Source: Gammaproteobacteria bacterium
GTDB taxonomy: Bacteria > Pseudomonadota > Gammaproteobacteria > Pseudomonadales > Ketobacteraceae
Assembly (NCBI GenBank): GCA_013178375.1
Contig: JABLXQ010000021.1
Location: 1-64,000, forward strand
DNA length: 64,000 bases
Reading direction: 5' to 3'
Position 1 is the first letter of the stretch, and every line of letters begins with the position of its first letter. Both the position numbers and the translations under genes were made by a program. This document shows, piece by piece, positions 53,787-64,000 of the stretch. The notes under the pieces were generated by a model. It was not told where the DNA came from. It did not search any database and saw only the letters and a list, made by a program, of their open reading frames with translations.

Positions 53787-55391
53787 TCAGCTTTGCGGAA
53801 TCGGCTTTTCACCCCAGCAATGCAACGTCTGGTCGTTGGTGAGCGCGCAGCTGTGATACTGGCCCACGTCCACTTTCGTGACTGTACCCAAGCCCGCGGG
53901 AACCACACCCTGTCCGCGCGCCACATCATTGACTTCACCCGCTGCCGCGCCGTCACCCCAGCACATCACGGCACCATTTTGCACCGCGCAGCCGTGGACG
54001 CTGGAAAATGCCATGTTGCTGGGTTGGGTCAGGCCAGCCGGCGGTGTTTTCAGATTGTGATTGTCCCGCACTGAAAAACACTGCACGCCAGCGCTGGTTG
54101 CGGCGCAGACGAGATCGTTGTAGGCGGCGATGTCATACGGAATTCCTGTCAGCGCAAAATTCTGCTGGGTGACATCGGCCAGGCCCCAGCAAACCAGTTG
54201 TCCGTTGCTGATGGCGCACACGGTGTTGACGCCAGATGCCAGCGCGGTGACGGTGCCCAGAGAAGGTGTTGCCACACCTGTTTCAGCAATCGGATAGATC
54301 AGTGCGGGTGAGCGGCCGGGATCGATCAGGCTGAGAATCACGTGTCGCAATGACATCAACTTCGGGTCAAACAATTCGGGTGCCTGCAGGGGTGTTCTGA
54401 TGTCATTTCCTGCTCCCCAGCAACGCAGCTCACCGTTGTCGATCACGCAGGTGTGGTTGGTGCCGGCAAGGATGGCGGAGGGATTGGTCAGGTCATCCGG
54501 AACATCCAGTTGTCCGTGGGTGTTGTCTCCCCAGCAGTGCACCTGGCCTGACGCGATGGCGCAGGTGTGGAACGCGCCGGTGGCAAATTCGCTGACGTTG
54601 CCCAGCGACGCAGGCACGCGGGATTGACCGAAATAGCTGTTGCCCCAGCATTGTGTGCCGCTGCTGTCGGTGGCGCAGTAAGTGTCGCCGCCGTCGCTCC
54701 AGAGTGCGGTGGGGTTGTTGAATTCGGGTATTGGTGCAAATCGGCCCAGGCAGTAAATCTCATTGCTGGCGCCAGGCTGGTACAGGATGCAGGAGCTGTA
54801 CATATTGCTGGCGGTGGAAATGGGATTGATGATGGATGCTGGCACGTCCGTGGGGAATGCGTGCAGATCATTCCAGCAGGAAATCCGGTCGTTGAAATAG
54901 GCGCAGAACGTGCGATCGTCGAGGGTAAGTTTGCTGACATTGTCCAGACCGGCCGGATGCCATTTGGCGCCTTCGCCCCAGCAGGTCATGTGCTCCTGCG
55001 TATCAACGACACAAGTACTGCCCCCGGAGCTGACGCGCTGGGCCAGTTGGTCGGTGGGATAAAACACGGCATGTACATCGGCGGTAGAGGGTTGAAAAAA
55101 TTTCAGGGGTGCGCCATAGACGCCGCCGCTGACGAGGATCAATCCATAGTTGACGGACGCAGTGTCGTCACCATCCGGCATGAATCCCAGAAAGGTAAAA
55201 CCCTCCGCGGCTTCGGCGCGCAACGTGATGGATATGGGGCTGCCGTTATTGGTGTCGCGGCAATCGGAGCTGCAGTCAATCCCTCTTTCGGGTGAATAGA
55301 CCCGTCCTTCTCCTTCAATATCGATGTCGAGATTGCATCCCGCCAGTAATAACGACATAGCGGCGCAACATAACCTGATCAGATTTTTCAT
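53787..55391 (-). CDS. RCC1-like repeat lipoprotein
   Basis: A 534-residue lipoprotein with lipobox ending at C19 (SLLLAGC). A small N-terminal beta domain (~20-110) with CSSDC is followed by seven or so RCC1-like blades, each marked by a Cys near the start and CWG near the end (HTCAIASGQVHCWGDNTHGQ, HTCVIDNGELRCWGAG, HSCALTNDQTLHCWGE). The regular Cys pairs suggest one disulfide per blade, which fits an exported propeller. RCC1-type propellers bind protein or other ligands; the ligand here is unknown. It is a single gene ending at the shared terminator. Confidence 0.85.
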   Translation of the reverse strand: MKNLIRLCCAAMSLLLAGCNLDIDIEGEGRVYSPERGIDCSSDCRDTNNGSPISITLRAEAAEGFTFLGFMPDGDDTASVNYGLILVSGGVYGAPLKFFQPSTADVHAVFYPTDQLAQRVSSGGSTCVVDTQEHMTCWGEGAKWHPAGLDNVSKLTLDDRTFCAYFNDRISCWNDLHAFPTDVPASIINPISTASNMYSSCILYQPGASNEIYCLGRFAPIPEFNNPTALWSDGGDTYCATDSSGTQCWGNSYFGQSRVPASLGNVSEFATGAFHTCAIASGQVHCWGDNTHGQLDVPDDLTNPSAILAGTNHTCVIDNGELRCWGAGNDIRTPLQAPELFDPKLMSLRHVILSLIDPGRSPALIYPIAETGVATPSLGTVTALASGVNTVCAISNGQLVCWGLADVTQQNFALTGIPYDIAAYNDLVCAATSAGVQCFSVRDNHNLKTPPAGLTQPSNMAFSSVHGCAVQNGAVMCWGDGAAAGEVNDVARGQGVVPAGLGTVTKVDVGQYHSCALTNDQTLHCWGEKPIPQS

Positions 55392-55493
55392 AGGTCACCA
55401 TCCGTGTGATTGTTGTTTGCGAAGTAACGCTAGCGCGGTTGGATGGCGTTGAAAAGAGGGACCGGATGAACGGATGGGGGGGGAGGGGTAAAA

Positions 55494-55530
55494 GCGCACC
55501 TGACGGCATGTAGGGCGACGTCAGGTGCGC
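55494..55530 (-). terminator. Terminator after gatB
   Basis: A perfect 12-bp stem (55494-55505 with 55519-55530), 13-base loop, followed on the minus strand by TTTT. It lies 35 bases past the gatB stop. The tandem repeat GGAGAATTAAA between the hairpin and gatB has no evident role. Confidence 0.7.
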
Positions 55531-55565
55531 GAAGGAGAATTAAAAGGAGAATTAAAGAGGAGAGA

Positions 55566-57011
55566 TTAAATCAGTTTTTTCGCCAGAATATCATTCACCA
55601 GCTGCGGATTGGCCTTGCCCTTCGACAGCTTCATGATCTGGCCGACGAAGTAGCCTATCAGCTTCTTGCGTTTGATTTCGTCCGCTGCCAGATACTGCGC
55701 CACCTGATCCGGGCTCGATGCAATCACCTGATCCACAATGGCTTCAATTGCGCCGGTGTCGGTTTCCTGCTTCAGGCCCTTGCTTTCAATAATCGAATCC
55801 GCGGTGCCGCCGTTGCTCCACAGCTCCTCAAACACCTGCTTGGCGATCTTGCCGGAGATGGTGTTATCGACGATGCGTTTGATCAGCCCCGCCAGTTGCG
55901 CCGCACTCACCGGGCTCTGCTCGATGGACAGATCGTTCTTGTTCAGCGCGCCCAGCAGATCGCCGCTCACCCAGTTCGCCGCCTGTTTCGGTTTGGCGCC
56001 GGATTCTTTCACCACCTGCTCGAAATAATCCGCCACTGCGCGATCGGCTGCCAGCACGCGGGCATCGTATTCCGACAGTTCCAGTTCACCCATGAAACGC
56101 TCGATTTTCTGCGCCGGCAGTTCCGGCAGCGTGGCGCGCATGGTGTTGATCATGTTCTCGGTGATTTCCACCGGCAGCAGATCCGGGTCGGGGAAGTAGC
56201 GGTAGTCGTTGGCTTCTTCCTTGCTGCGCATGGCGCGGGTTTCGTTTTTCGCGGAATCGTACAGCACGGTGCACTGCTGGATCTTGCGGCCGGATTCCAG
56301 TTCGTCGATCTGCCACTGGGCTTCGACATTGATGGCCTTCTCCACAAAGCGGAACGAGTTGACGTTCTTCACTTCGCGGCGGGTTCCGAATTTCTCTTCG
56401 CCTTTCAGCCGCACCGACACGTTGCAGTCGCAGCGCATGGAGCCTTCTGCCATGTTGCCGTCGGAAATATCCAGGTAGCGGATGATGGAGTGAATCGCTT
56501 TCAGATAGGCTACCGCTTCCTCGGCGGAGCGCATGTCCGGCTCCGACACGATTTCCAGCAGCGGTGTGCCGGCCCGGTTCAGGTCGATGCCGCTCTGGCC
56601 GTGGAAATCCTCGTGCAGGGATTTGCCGGCGTCTTCTTCCAGGTGCGCGCGGGTCACGCCGATGCGCTTGACGGTGCCATCTTCCAGCGTGATATCGACA
56701 AAGCCCTTGCCCACGATTGGCAGTTCGTACTGGCTGATCTGGTAGCCTTTCGGCAGATCGGGGTAGAAATAATTCTTGCGCGCGAACACCGAACGCGGCG
56801 CGATCTCGGCATTGATGCCCAGACCGAACTTGATGGCCTTGTGCACGGCGTCCTGGTTCAGCACCGGCAGCACGCCGGGCATGCCCAGGTCGATCAGGCT
56901 GGCCTGCGTGTTGGGTTCGGCGCCAAATGCATTGCGGCTGCCGGAAAAGATTTTCGACTGCGTGGAAAGCTGCACGTGCACTTCCAGGCCGATCACGGTT
57001 TCCCATTGCAT
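55566..57011 (-). CDS. gatB: Asp/Glu-tRNA amidotransferase subunit B
   Basis: A 481-residue GatB. It activates the carboxylate of mischarged Glu-tRNA-Gln or Asp-tRNA-Asn with ATP so that ammonia from GatA can amidate it. Motifs: [44 protein letters not shown] (zinc-site cysteines), and a helical C-terminal tRNA-binding tail. It lies 21 bases after gatA; together with gatC it makes up the complete complex. A tRNA-Gln and GatCAB in one genome fit indirect Asn-tRNA or Gln-tRNA formation. Confidence 0.97.
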   Translation of the reverse strand: MQWETVIGLEVHVQLSTQSKIFSGSRNAFGAEPNTQASLIDLGMPGVLPVLNQDAVHKAIKFGLGINAEIAPRSVFARKNYFYPDLPKGYQISQYELPIVGKGFVDITLEDGTVKRIGVTRAHLEEDAGKSLHEDFHGQSGIDLNRAGTPLLEIVSEPDMRSAEEAVAYLKAIHSIIRYLDISDGNMAEGSMRCDCNVSVRLKGEEKFGTRREVKNVNSFRFVEKAINVEAQWQIDELESGRKIQQCTVLYDSAKNETRAMRSKEEANDYRYFPDPDLLPVEITENMINTMRATLPELPAQKIERFMGELELSEYDARVLAADRAVADYFEQVVKESGAKPKQAANWVSGDLLGALNKNDLSIEQSPVSAAQLAGLIKRIVDNTISGKIAKQVFEELWSNGGTADSIIESKGLKQETDTGAIEAIVDQVIASSPDQVAQYLAADEIKRKKLIGYFVGQIMKLSKGKANPQLVNDILAKKLI

Positions 57012-57032
57012 GGTTGTGACCCCTTCAGAAAA

Positions 57033-58487
57033 TTACGCAAAGGCCGCTGGCAACTGCGTGTGCCAGTCGGTGACCTGCTGATAACGGTGCGCCACATTCA
57101 GCAGGCGCGCTTCATCGAAATAGTTGCCGATGATCTGCAGTCCCACCGGCAAACCGTCTGCACGGCCCGCCGGTAGCGACAGCCCCGGCAAGCCCGCCAT
57201 GTTCACCGAAATGGTGTAGATGTCGGACAGATACATCGACACCGGATTGGCCGCCTTCTCGCCCAGTTTGAAGCCGGCGTGGGGCGCAGTGGGGCCCATG
57301 ATCACATCGACTTTCGCAAACGCGGCGTCGAAATCGTTCTTGATCAGGCGGCGCACTTTCTGCGCTTTCAGGTAATAGGCATCGTAGTAACCGGCCGACA
57401 GCGCGTAGGTGCCGATCAGAATCCGCCGCTTCACTTCGTCGCCAAACCCTTCACCGCGGCTGCGCTTGTACAGGTCTTCCAGATTGTCCGGCGACTTGCA
57501 GCGGTAGCCGAAGCGCACGCCGTCAAAACGCGACAGGTTGGACGAGGCTTCCGCCGGCGCAATCACGTAATAGGCGGGAATGGACAGGTGCGTATTGGGC
57601 AGGGAAATCTCGACGATTTTCGCGCCCAGTTTTTCGTATTCGCGGATCGCATCCTGCACACATTTTTCCACGCCGGCATCCAGGCCTGCGCCGAAAAATT
57701 CTTTCGGCAGGCCGATGCGCAAACCTTCCAGCGAGTTGTTCAGCGTCGCGGTGTAATCCGGCACTTCAATGTTGGTGCTGGTGGAATCGCGCTCGTCAAA
57801 GCCTGCCATCACATTCAGCAGCAGGGCGGCGTCTTCGGCGGTCTGTGCCATCGGGCCGGCCTGATCCAGCGACGAGGCAAACGCGATCATGCCCCAGCGC
57901 GACACGCGGCCATAGGTGGGTTTCAAACCGGTGATGCCACTCAGGCTGGCGGGCTGGCGAATGGAGCCGCCAGTGTCGGTGCCGGTGGCGGCGGGGGCCA
58001 GGCGGGCGGCAACGGCTGCGGCCGAACCGCCGGAGGAACCGCCGGGCACGTAAGCGGTATTCCACGGATTTTTCACCGGGCCGTAAAAACTGGATTCATT
58101 GGACGAGCCCATGGCGAACTCGTCCATGTTGGTCTTGCCCAGCATCACCAGGCCGGCGCTGTTCATTTTTTCAACGACAGTGGCGTTGTAGGGGGCAATG
58201 AAGTTGTCCAGCATCTTCGAGCCGCAGCTGGTTTTCACGCCGGTGGTGCAGAAGATGTCCTTGTGGGCGATGGGCACGCCGGTCAGGCGTCCGGCCTTGC
58301 CGGCAGCGCGGGCGGTATCCGCGGCGGCGGCCTGTTCCAGCGCCTGGGCCTCGGTCACTGTGATGAAGCTGTTCAACTGGGGATCGAAGCGCTTGATCCG
58401 GTCGAGGAAGTGGCGGGTCAGCTCGACGCTGGAAACCTGCCGGGTGGCCAGGGCGTCCGCCAGGCCATTGAGTGTCTTGTCATGCAT
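57033..58487 (-). CDS. gatA: Asp/Glu-tRNA amidotransferase subunit A
   Basis: A 484-residue amidase-signature enzyme releasing ammonia from Gln. The Ser-cisSer-Lys triad is visible: Lys in [10 protein letters not shown], and the two Ser in [12 protein letters not shown] and [12 protein letters not shown]. Length is normal. It is between gatC and gatB in the minus-strand operon that reads away from mreB. Confidence 0.97.
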   Translation of the reverse strand: MHDKTLNGLADALATRQVSSVELTRHFLDRIKRFDPQLNSFITVTEAQALEQAAAADTARAAGKAGRLTGVPIAHKDIFCTTGVKTSCGSKMLDNFIAPYNATVVEKMNSAGLVMLGKTNMDEFAMGSSNESSFYGPVKNPWNTAYVPGGSSGGSAAAVAARLAPAATGTDTGGSIRQPASLSGITGLKPTYGRVSRWGMIAFASSLDQAGPMAQTAEDAALLLNVMAGFDERDSTSTNIEVPDYTATLNNSLEGLRIGLPKEFFGAGLDAGVEKCVQDAIREYEKLGAKIVEISLPNTHLSIPAYYVIAPAEASSNLSRFDGVRFGYRCKSPDNLEDLYKRSRGEGFGDEVKRRILIGTYALSAGYYDAYYLKAQKVRRLIKNDFDAAFAKVDVIMGPTAPHAGFKLGEKAANPVSMYLSDIYTISVNMAGLPGLSLPAGRADGLPVGLQIIGNYFDEARLLNVAHRYQQVTDWHTQLPAAFA

Positions 58488-58539
58488 GGAATGCGATCCT
58501 GTGCTGCTATGGGCGCGCTGCGGGGGCTTTATTCGATAA

Positions 58540-58827
58540 TCACTCTATAACCTTGGGCACCAGATATAACCCGTCTTCCACGGCGGGAGCGATGCGCTGG
58601 TAATCGTTGCGGCGGTCGGTCTCGGTAACCACATCCGGCCGTAACCGCTGCACCGCGTCCGTCGGGTGAGCCATGGGCTCGATGCCGTCGGTGGGGGCGG
58701 CCTGCAACTGCTCGATCAATTCCAGAATGGTGGACAGGCGTTGGGTGACGGCCGGGATCTCGGCGTCCGTCACCTGCAACCGCGCCAGATGGGCGATTTT
58801 GGCTACGTCTTTAAGTTCCAGTGCCAT
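58540..58827 (-). CDS. gatC: Asp/Glu-tRNA amidotransferase subunit C
   Basis: A 95-residue GatC, the small belt-like subunit that holds GatA and GatB together. Signature [20 protein letters not shown] at the N-terminus and a [11 protein letters not shown] loop are present. ATG 58827 is the accepted start; an upstream extension is Arg/Ala-rich and not conserved in type. It heads the gatCAB operon. Confidence 0.95.
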   Translation of the reverse strand: MALELKDVAKIAHLARLQVTDAEIPAVTQRLSTILELIEQLQAAPTDGIEPMAHPTDAVQRLRPDVVTETDRRNDYQRIAPAVEDGLYLVPKVIE

Positions 58828-58911
58828 GGGTGCTCCGGCGGTGGATTTTGGCGAAGGGCGTATGGTAGCAGAAAATGCCGCAGGCGCGATGGCGCGCGGC
58901 TTTGCGGGTGA

Positions 58912-60108
<1,197 letters not shown>

Positions 60109-60205
60109 ACCGGGCACATTCCAACCGTTACGGAAGCCGGCCCCGCCTTCACCAGCGGCCGGCTTTCGTGTTATCAGGCTGGCAGGATTTTCAGGGAGCT
60201 GCGCT

Positions 60206-61096
60206 ATCAAACCCATCTTCGGACAAAACACCGCCAATCGCGCCCGTCTGGTGATCGTCACGGTCTTGTCCTTCGTCCTCATCTTCATCGATCACCGCTT
60301 TCATTACCTCAAGCCGGTGCGCTACTCCCTGTCCGTGATCGTGGCCCCGGTGCAGCTGCTGGCTGACATCCCGTCCCGGGTGGTGGAGTGGTCCAGCGAG
60401 AACGTGCGCAGCCGTTCGTCCCTCGAAGAAGAGAATGCCCGCCTGCAGTCGGAAGTGCTGGTGCTGAACCGGCGGGTGCAGAAGCTGGCGTCCACAGTGG
60501 CCGAGAATACCCGCCTGAAGGAACTGATGAATGCCTCGGATGTGCTGGATGATCAGGTGCTGATCGGCGAGATCATCGGCGTCGACCCAGATCCCTACCG
60601 GCTGGAAGTCATCGTCAACAAGGGCAGCCAGGACGGTGTCTACGAAGGTCAGGCCGTGCTGGATGCGGAAGGATTGATGGGGCAGGTGGTGGAAGTGGGC
60701 ATGTTCACCAGCCGGGTGCTGCTGATTACCGACGTGACCCACGGCGTGCCGGTGCACGTGAACCGCAACGGGGTGCGGGCGATTGCGGTGGGCGCCGGTG
60801 ATCTGGACCGTCTGAAACTGATTCACGTGCCGGGTACGGCGGATATCGTGCGCGGCGATCTGCTGGTGAGTTCCGGCCTGGGCGGGCGCTTTCCCAAGGG
60901 CTATCCGGTGGGGGTGGTGACCGAGGTGGAACATGATCCGGGCCAGCCGTTCCTTATCGTGTCGGCCCAGCCCATGGCCAACCTGGATCGCTCGCGCCAT
61001 GTATTGCTGGTGTTTTCCCAGGAGGGCCAGCAATTGCCGACGCCGCCGCTGGAAACTGGCAAATCCCCGGGGAAGAAGAGGGGAGCCAAACCATGA
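60206..61096 (+). CDS. mreC: Rod-shape protein MreC, probable ATC start
   Basis: A ~296-residue bitopic protein: a short cytosolic KPIFGQNTANRARL segment, a transmembrane helix (VIVTVLSFVLIFIDHRF), a coiled coil (~70-115) and the C-terminal beta-barrel domains that bind other elongasome proteins. The conserved N-terminus begins right after an ATC at 60206, which has AGGGAG seven bases upstream. The next usable codon (GTG 60251) would remove the cytosolic segment and has no Shine-Dalgarno. A rare ATC start, or a sequence error at an ATG, is likely. It overlaps mreD by four bases. Confidence 0.85.
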   Translation: MKPIFGQNTANRARLVIVTVLSFVLIFIDHRFHYLKPVRYSLSVIVAPVQLLADIPSRVVEWSSENVRSRSSLEEENARLQSEVLVLNRRVQKLASTVAENTRLKELMNASDVLDDQVLIGEIIGVDPDPYRLEVIVNKGSQDGVYEGQAVLDAEGLMGQVVEVGMFTSRVLLITDVTHGVPVHVNRNGVRAIAVGAGDLDRLKLIHVPGTADIVRGDLLVSSGLGGRFPKGYPVGVVTEVEHDPGQPFLIVSAQPMANLDRSRHVLLVFSQEGQQLPTPPLETGKSPGKKRGAKP

Positions 61097-61581
61097 TCAC
61101 ACAGTCCAATGCGGGTATCGGCCTGATCCTACTCAGTTTGCTGGGGGCCTTTGTGCTGGCCATCATGCCGTTGCCGGAGTGGGCCAACGCCGGCCGTCCG
61201 GCGTGGGTGGCGCTGGTGCTGATTTACTGGGTGATCGCCCAGCCCCACCGGGTGGGGGTGATCAGCGGCTGGCTGACAGGGCTGATGCTGGATGTGCTGG
61301 CCGGCAACGTGCTGGGCCAGAACGCGCTGGCGCTGGCGGTGATTGCCTATACTGCCTATGTCCTGCACATGCGCATCCGGGTGTTTCCCATCTGGCAGCA
61401 GTGTCTGGCGGTGCTGGTGCTGGTTGGAATTTACATGCTGGTCAACCTGATGGTCATGCGCACCGTCTACACCCCGCACTGGACCATGCTGTACTGGTTG
61501 CCGGTGCTGGTGTCGGCGCTGATGTGGCCCTGGGTGGTGATCGTGCTGGATTTTATGCAGGGCCGTTTTGGCCGGCATTGA
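61093..61581 (+). CDS. mreD: Rod-shape protein MreD
   Basis: A 162-residue integral membrane protein with about five helices (LILLSLLGAFVLAIMPLP, MLDVLAGNVLGQNALALAVI). MreD works with MreBC to place RodA/PBP2. The start overlaps the mreC stop (ATGA). Confidence 0.93.
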   Translation: MITQSNAGIGLILLSLLGAFVLAIMPLPEWANAGRPAWVALVLIYWVIAQPHRVGVISGWLTGLMLDVLAGNVLGQNALALAVIAYTAYVLHMRIRVFPIWQQCLAVLVLVGIYMLVNLMVMRTVYTPHWTMLYWLPVLVSALMWPWVVIVLDFMQGRFGRH

Positions 61582-61591
61582 GGAGCGCAAC

Positions 61592-62191
61592 ATGCTGTAC
61601 CTGGCCTCGACTTCGCCCCGGCGGCGGGAGCTGCTCGCCCAGATCGGCGTGCCGTTCGACGTGCTGGCGGTGGATGTGAACGAGGATCCGCTGCCGGGTG
61701 AATTGGCTGTGGATTACGTGCAGCGGCTGGCGGCGGACAAGGCGATCGCGGGGCTGCAATTGCTGCAGCAGCGGGGACTGGAGGGCGCGGTACTGGGTGC
61801 CGATACCACCGGCCTGCTGGATGGCCGCATACTGGCCAAACCCGCGGACCGTGACGATGCGATCCGCATGTTGTTGGAAATGTCCGGCCGCACCCACGAA
61901 GTGCTGACCGGCGTGGCTGTTGCAAATTCTGCCGGCGTACAGGTCGCCTGTTCCCGCACCGCCGTCACCTTCCGCCCAATCGATGCAGCGGAAGCTGGCG
62001 CCTACTGGGACACCGGCGAGCCCGCCGACAAGGCCGGCGCCTACGGCATCCAGGGCTTCGGCGCTGTGTTCGTCGAGTCGATTGCAGGCAGCTACACCGG
62101 CGTGGTGGGCCTGCCACTGTTTGAAACCGCGCAGTTGCTGCGGCAGGCCGGCATTCCGGTCTGGCAGCGTGCTGGAGCGCACAAGGGATGA
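61592..62191 (+). CDS. maf: Maf-family nucleotide pyrophosphatase
   Basis: A 199-residue Maf protein; such enzymes hydrolyse dTTP/UTP or modified nucleotides, removing noncanonical NTPs. Motifs: STSPRRRELL, GADTTGLLDGRILAKP and ADKAGAYGIQG. AGGAG precedes ATG 61592. The extra upstream ATG (61568) overlaps mreD and is not preferred. The genes mreD, maf and rng are adjacent in many gammaproteobacteria. Confidence 0.93.
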   Translation: MLYLASTSPRRRELLAQIGVPFDVLAVDVNEDPLPGELAVDYVQRLAADKAIAGLQLLQQRGLEGAVLGADTTGLLDGRILAKPADRDDAIRMLLEMSGRTHEVLTGVAVANSAGVQVACSRTAVTFRPIDAAEAGAYWDTGEPADKAGAYGIQGFGAVFVESIAGSYTGVVGLPLFETAQLLRQAGIPVWQRAGAHKG

Positions 62192-62198
62192 CGCATTC

Positions 62199-63674
62199 AT
62201 GAGTGAAGAGATACTGATCAACGTCACCCCGATGGAAACCCGCGTGGCCGTGGTGGAAAACGGTGTCGTGCAGGAACTGTTCGTGGAGCGCACCGCCAAG
62301 CGCGGTCTGGTGGGCAGCATTTATAAGGGCAAGGTGGCGCGGGTGCTGCCGGGCATGCAGGCGGCCTTCGTGGAAATCGGCCTGGAGCGGGCGGCGTTTC
62401 TGCATGCCCGCGACATCTGGCAACCGGATCGCCCCGACGACAACGGCGACCACAACACGCCGAGCATTTCCGATCTGGTGGTGGAAGGCCAGCCCATCGT
62501 CGTGCAGATCACCAAGGACATGATCGGCAGCAAGGGCGCGCGGCTGACCACGCATTTGTCGATTCCCTCGCGCTATCTGGTGTACATGCCCAACACCGAA
62601 CACATCGGCGTGTCGCAGCGGATCGAGGATTTTGCCGAGCGCGACCGCCTGCGCAGCATCATGGACCGCATCACCAGCGAGCGTGATGACATTCCGAAAA
62701 AAGGGTTCATCCTGCGTACCGCTGCCGAGGCTGCCGATGAGGAATCCCTGCGCCGCGACGTGGATTTTCTGTGCCGCCTGTGGCGTGTCATCAGCGAGCG
62801 CATGCTGAAATCCAATCCGGTGACACTGATTCACCGCGACCTGCCGCTGGCCATGCGCACCCTGCGCGACGAAGTGCGGCCGGAAGTGGAAAAAATCCGC
62901 ATCGATTCGCGCGAGACCCACGGCAAGGTGATCGAGTTCGTGCGCGAATACATTCCCGACATCGAACCGCTGATCGAGCACTATCCCGGCGAGCGCCCGA
63001 TCTTCGATCTGTACAGTGTCGAGCAGGAAGTGCAGAAGGCGCTGGCGCGGCAGGTGCAGCTGAAATCCGGCGGCCATATCGTGATTGACCAGACCGAAGC
63101 GATGGCCACCATCGACGTCAACACTGGCGCCTACGTGGGCCACCGCAATCTGGAAGAAACCATTTTCAAGACCAACCTGGAAGCGACGCAAGCGATTGCC
63201 CGGCAACTGCGGCTGCGCAATCTGGGCGGCATTATCATCATCGATTTCATCGACATGGAAGATGCCGAGCACAAGCGCCAGGTGCTGCGAATTTTTGAAA
63301 AGGCGCTGGAGCGCGATCACGCCAAAACCAAGATCACGCAGGTGTCGGAACTGGGCCTGGTGGAGATGACGCGCAAGCGCACGCGGGAAAGTCTGGCGCG
63401 GGTGCTGTGCGAGGAGTGTCCCACCTGCAGCGGTCGCGGCATCGTGAAAACGCCGGAGACGGTGTGCTACGAAATTTTCCGCGAAATCCTGCGCCAGTTC
63501 CGCGCCTACGACGCCGAAGGTTTTCTGGTGATTGCGTCGCAGGCAGTGGTGGATCGTCTGCTGGACGAGGAATCCGCCAACGTATCCGATCTGGAACTGT
63601 TCATCGGCAAGACCATCCGCTTTCAGGTGGAGGCGCAATATTCCCAGGAGCAGTTCGATGTGGTGCTCATGTAA
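62199..63674 (+). CDS. rng: Ribonuclease G
   Basis: A 491-residue endoribonuclease of the RNase E/G family, processing the 5' end of 16S rRNA and turning over mRNAs. It has the S1 RNA-binding region (GSIYKGKVARVLPGMQAAFV), the 5'-sensor region, the DNase-I-like catalytic part with acidic residues in IDVNTGAYVG and IIIIDFIDM, and a zinc-link CPTCSGRG. The start at ATG 62199 follows maf by eight bases. There is no long C-terminal scaffold, as expected for RNase G rather than E. Confidence 0.97.
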   Translation: MSEEILINVTPMETRVAVVENGVVQELFVERTAKRGLVGSIYKGKVARVLPGMQAAFVEIGLERAAFLHARDIWQPDRPDDNGDHNTPSISDLVVEGQPIVVQITKDMIGSKGARLTTHLSIPSRYLVYMPNTEHIGVSQRIEDFAERDRLRSIMDRITSERDDIPKKGFILRTAAEAADEESLRRDVDFLCRLWRVISERMLKSNPVTLIHRDLPLAMRTLRDEVRPEVEKIRIDSRETHGKVIEFVREYIPDIEPLIEHYPGERPIFDLYSVEQEVQKALARQVQLKSGGHIVIDQTEAMATIDVNTGAYVGHRNLEETIFKTNLEATQAIARQLRLRNLGGIIIIDFIDMEDAEHKRQVLRIFEKALERDHAKTKITQVSELGLVEMTRKRTRESLARVLCEECPTCSGRGIVKTPETVCYEIFREILRQFRAYDAEGFLVIASQAVVDRLLDEESANVSDLELFIGKTIRFQVEAQYSQEQFDVVLM

Positions 63675-63677
63675 GGG

Positions 63678-64000
63678 ATGGCGGCGGTGGTAAAACGGGT
63701 TGCCACGGGGCTGGTGAGATGGTCGATCGGGCTGGCAGTGGTGCTGCTGGTGGCGGTCGCCGTTCTGGTGGGATTGTCGCGGCAGGTCGTGTACGAAATC
63801 CACAGCCTGCAGAGCGACGTGGCGGATTATGTGTCGCGACGTACCGGACTGGTGGTGGAGTTCGACACCCTCACCGGCAGTTGGAAAGGACTGGCTCCCC
63901 GCTTCCGCATTGAACAATTCCGCGTGCGCCAGTCGCTGCAGCATGAACCGGCATTGGTGGCGCAGCATGTGGATCTGGAGGTGCTGCTGCTGCAATCGCT
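63678..64000 (+). CDS. yhdP: YhdP family protein (AsmA-like lipid transport), N-terminal part
   Basis: The first ~107 codons of a gene continuing past the right edge. It starts three bases after the rng stop, preceded by AAGGG. The N-terminus has an anchoring helix (LAVVLLVAVAVLVGLS), then SRRTGLVVEFDTLTGSWKG, which matches the start of YhdP proteins. YhdP is one of the AsmA-like proteins carrying phospholipids to the outer membrane. Its position after rng is conserved. Confidence 0.88.
   Translation, partial: MAAVVKRVATGLVRWSIGLAVVLLVAVAVLVGLSRQVVYEIHSLQSDVADYVSRRTGLVVEFDTLTGSWKGLAPRFRIEQFRVRQSLQHEPALVAQHVDLEVLLLQS

Overview
The window is high-GC chromosomal DNA from a gammaproteobacterium. 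Several gene orders match Pseudomonas and its relatives: the aa3 oxidase cluster (coxB-coxA-COX11-coxC-DUF2909-SURF1-ctaA-ctaB), the ychF-pth-rplY-prs-tRNA-Gln-ispE-lolB-TPR block divergent from hemA-prfA-prmC-moeB, and gatBAC divergent from mreBCD-maf-rng-yhdP. A genus cannot be fixed from sequence alone; a marine or hydrocarbon-associated member of the Pseudomonadales/Oceanospirillales group is a guess.

Layout. 1-5123: end of a secreted enzyme gene, a PilZ protein, a secreted TPR-like protein, and a gene pair of special interest: an extracellular nuclease ending in a dockerin, followed by a cohesin-like protein with a PEP-CTERM-type anchor. 5430-7792: two adjacent acyl-CoA dehydrogenases, probably one heteromeric enzyme. 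7938-9879: a small unknown protein and an autotransporter-like beta-barrel. 10112-18329: the cytochrome c oxidase operon on the minus strand, with heme A synthesis and copper assembly genes. 18923-31991: core housekeeping genes and two tRNAs. One conserved TPR lipoprotein gene in this block is frameshifted. 32073-34160: glutathione-dependent formaldehyde detoxification (frmA, fghA), with a large nested palindrome between the two genes.

35809-44950 holds a putative trans-envelope electron conduit. On the minus strand is a membrane-anchored reductase with two FeS motifs and an unusual domain order, overlapping an ankyrin/Sel1 protein gene. Divergently transcribed are a membrane cytochrome b-like protein, a 21-heme cytochrome c, a second multiheme cytochrome (13 CXXCH plus one CX3CH), and an outer-membrane barrel with an N-terminal TPR segment. 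Together they could carry electrons between the quinone/NAD(P)H pool and the cell exterior without using known Mtr or Pio proteins.

46274-51465 is a lower-GC island that reads as an integron cassette array without an integrase in the window (CALIN-like). Three attC sites follow a ~3 kb cassette coding for a PHP+SMC-like ATPase (TrlF-like), a folD cassette, and a methyltransferase cassette containing an IS256-family remnant. A VOC-fold protein, a YCII protein and an FAD monooxygenase follow. 53787-55391 codes for an RCC1-like lipoprotein. 55566-64000 is the gatBAC / mreBCD-maf-rng-yhdP region, in which mreC appears to start at a non-canonical ATC.

The strongest candidates for undescribed biology are the multiheme conduit, the cassette array with its giant ATPase cassette, and the dockerin-nuclease/cohesin-anchor pair.
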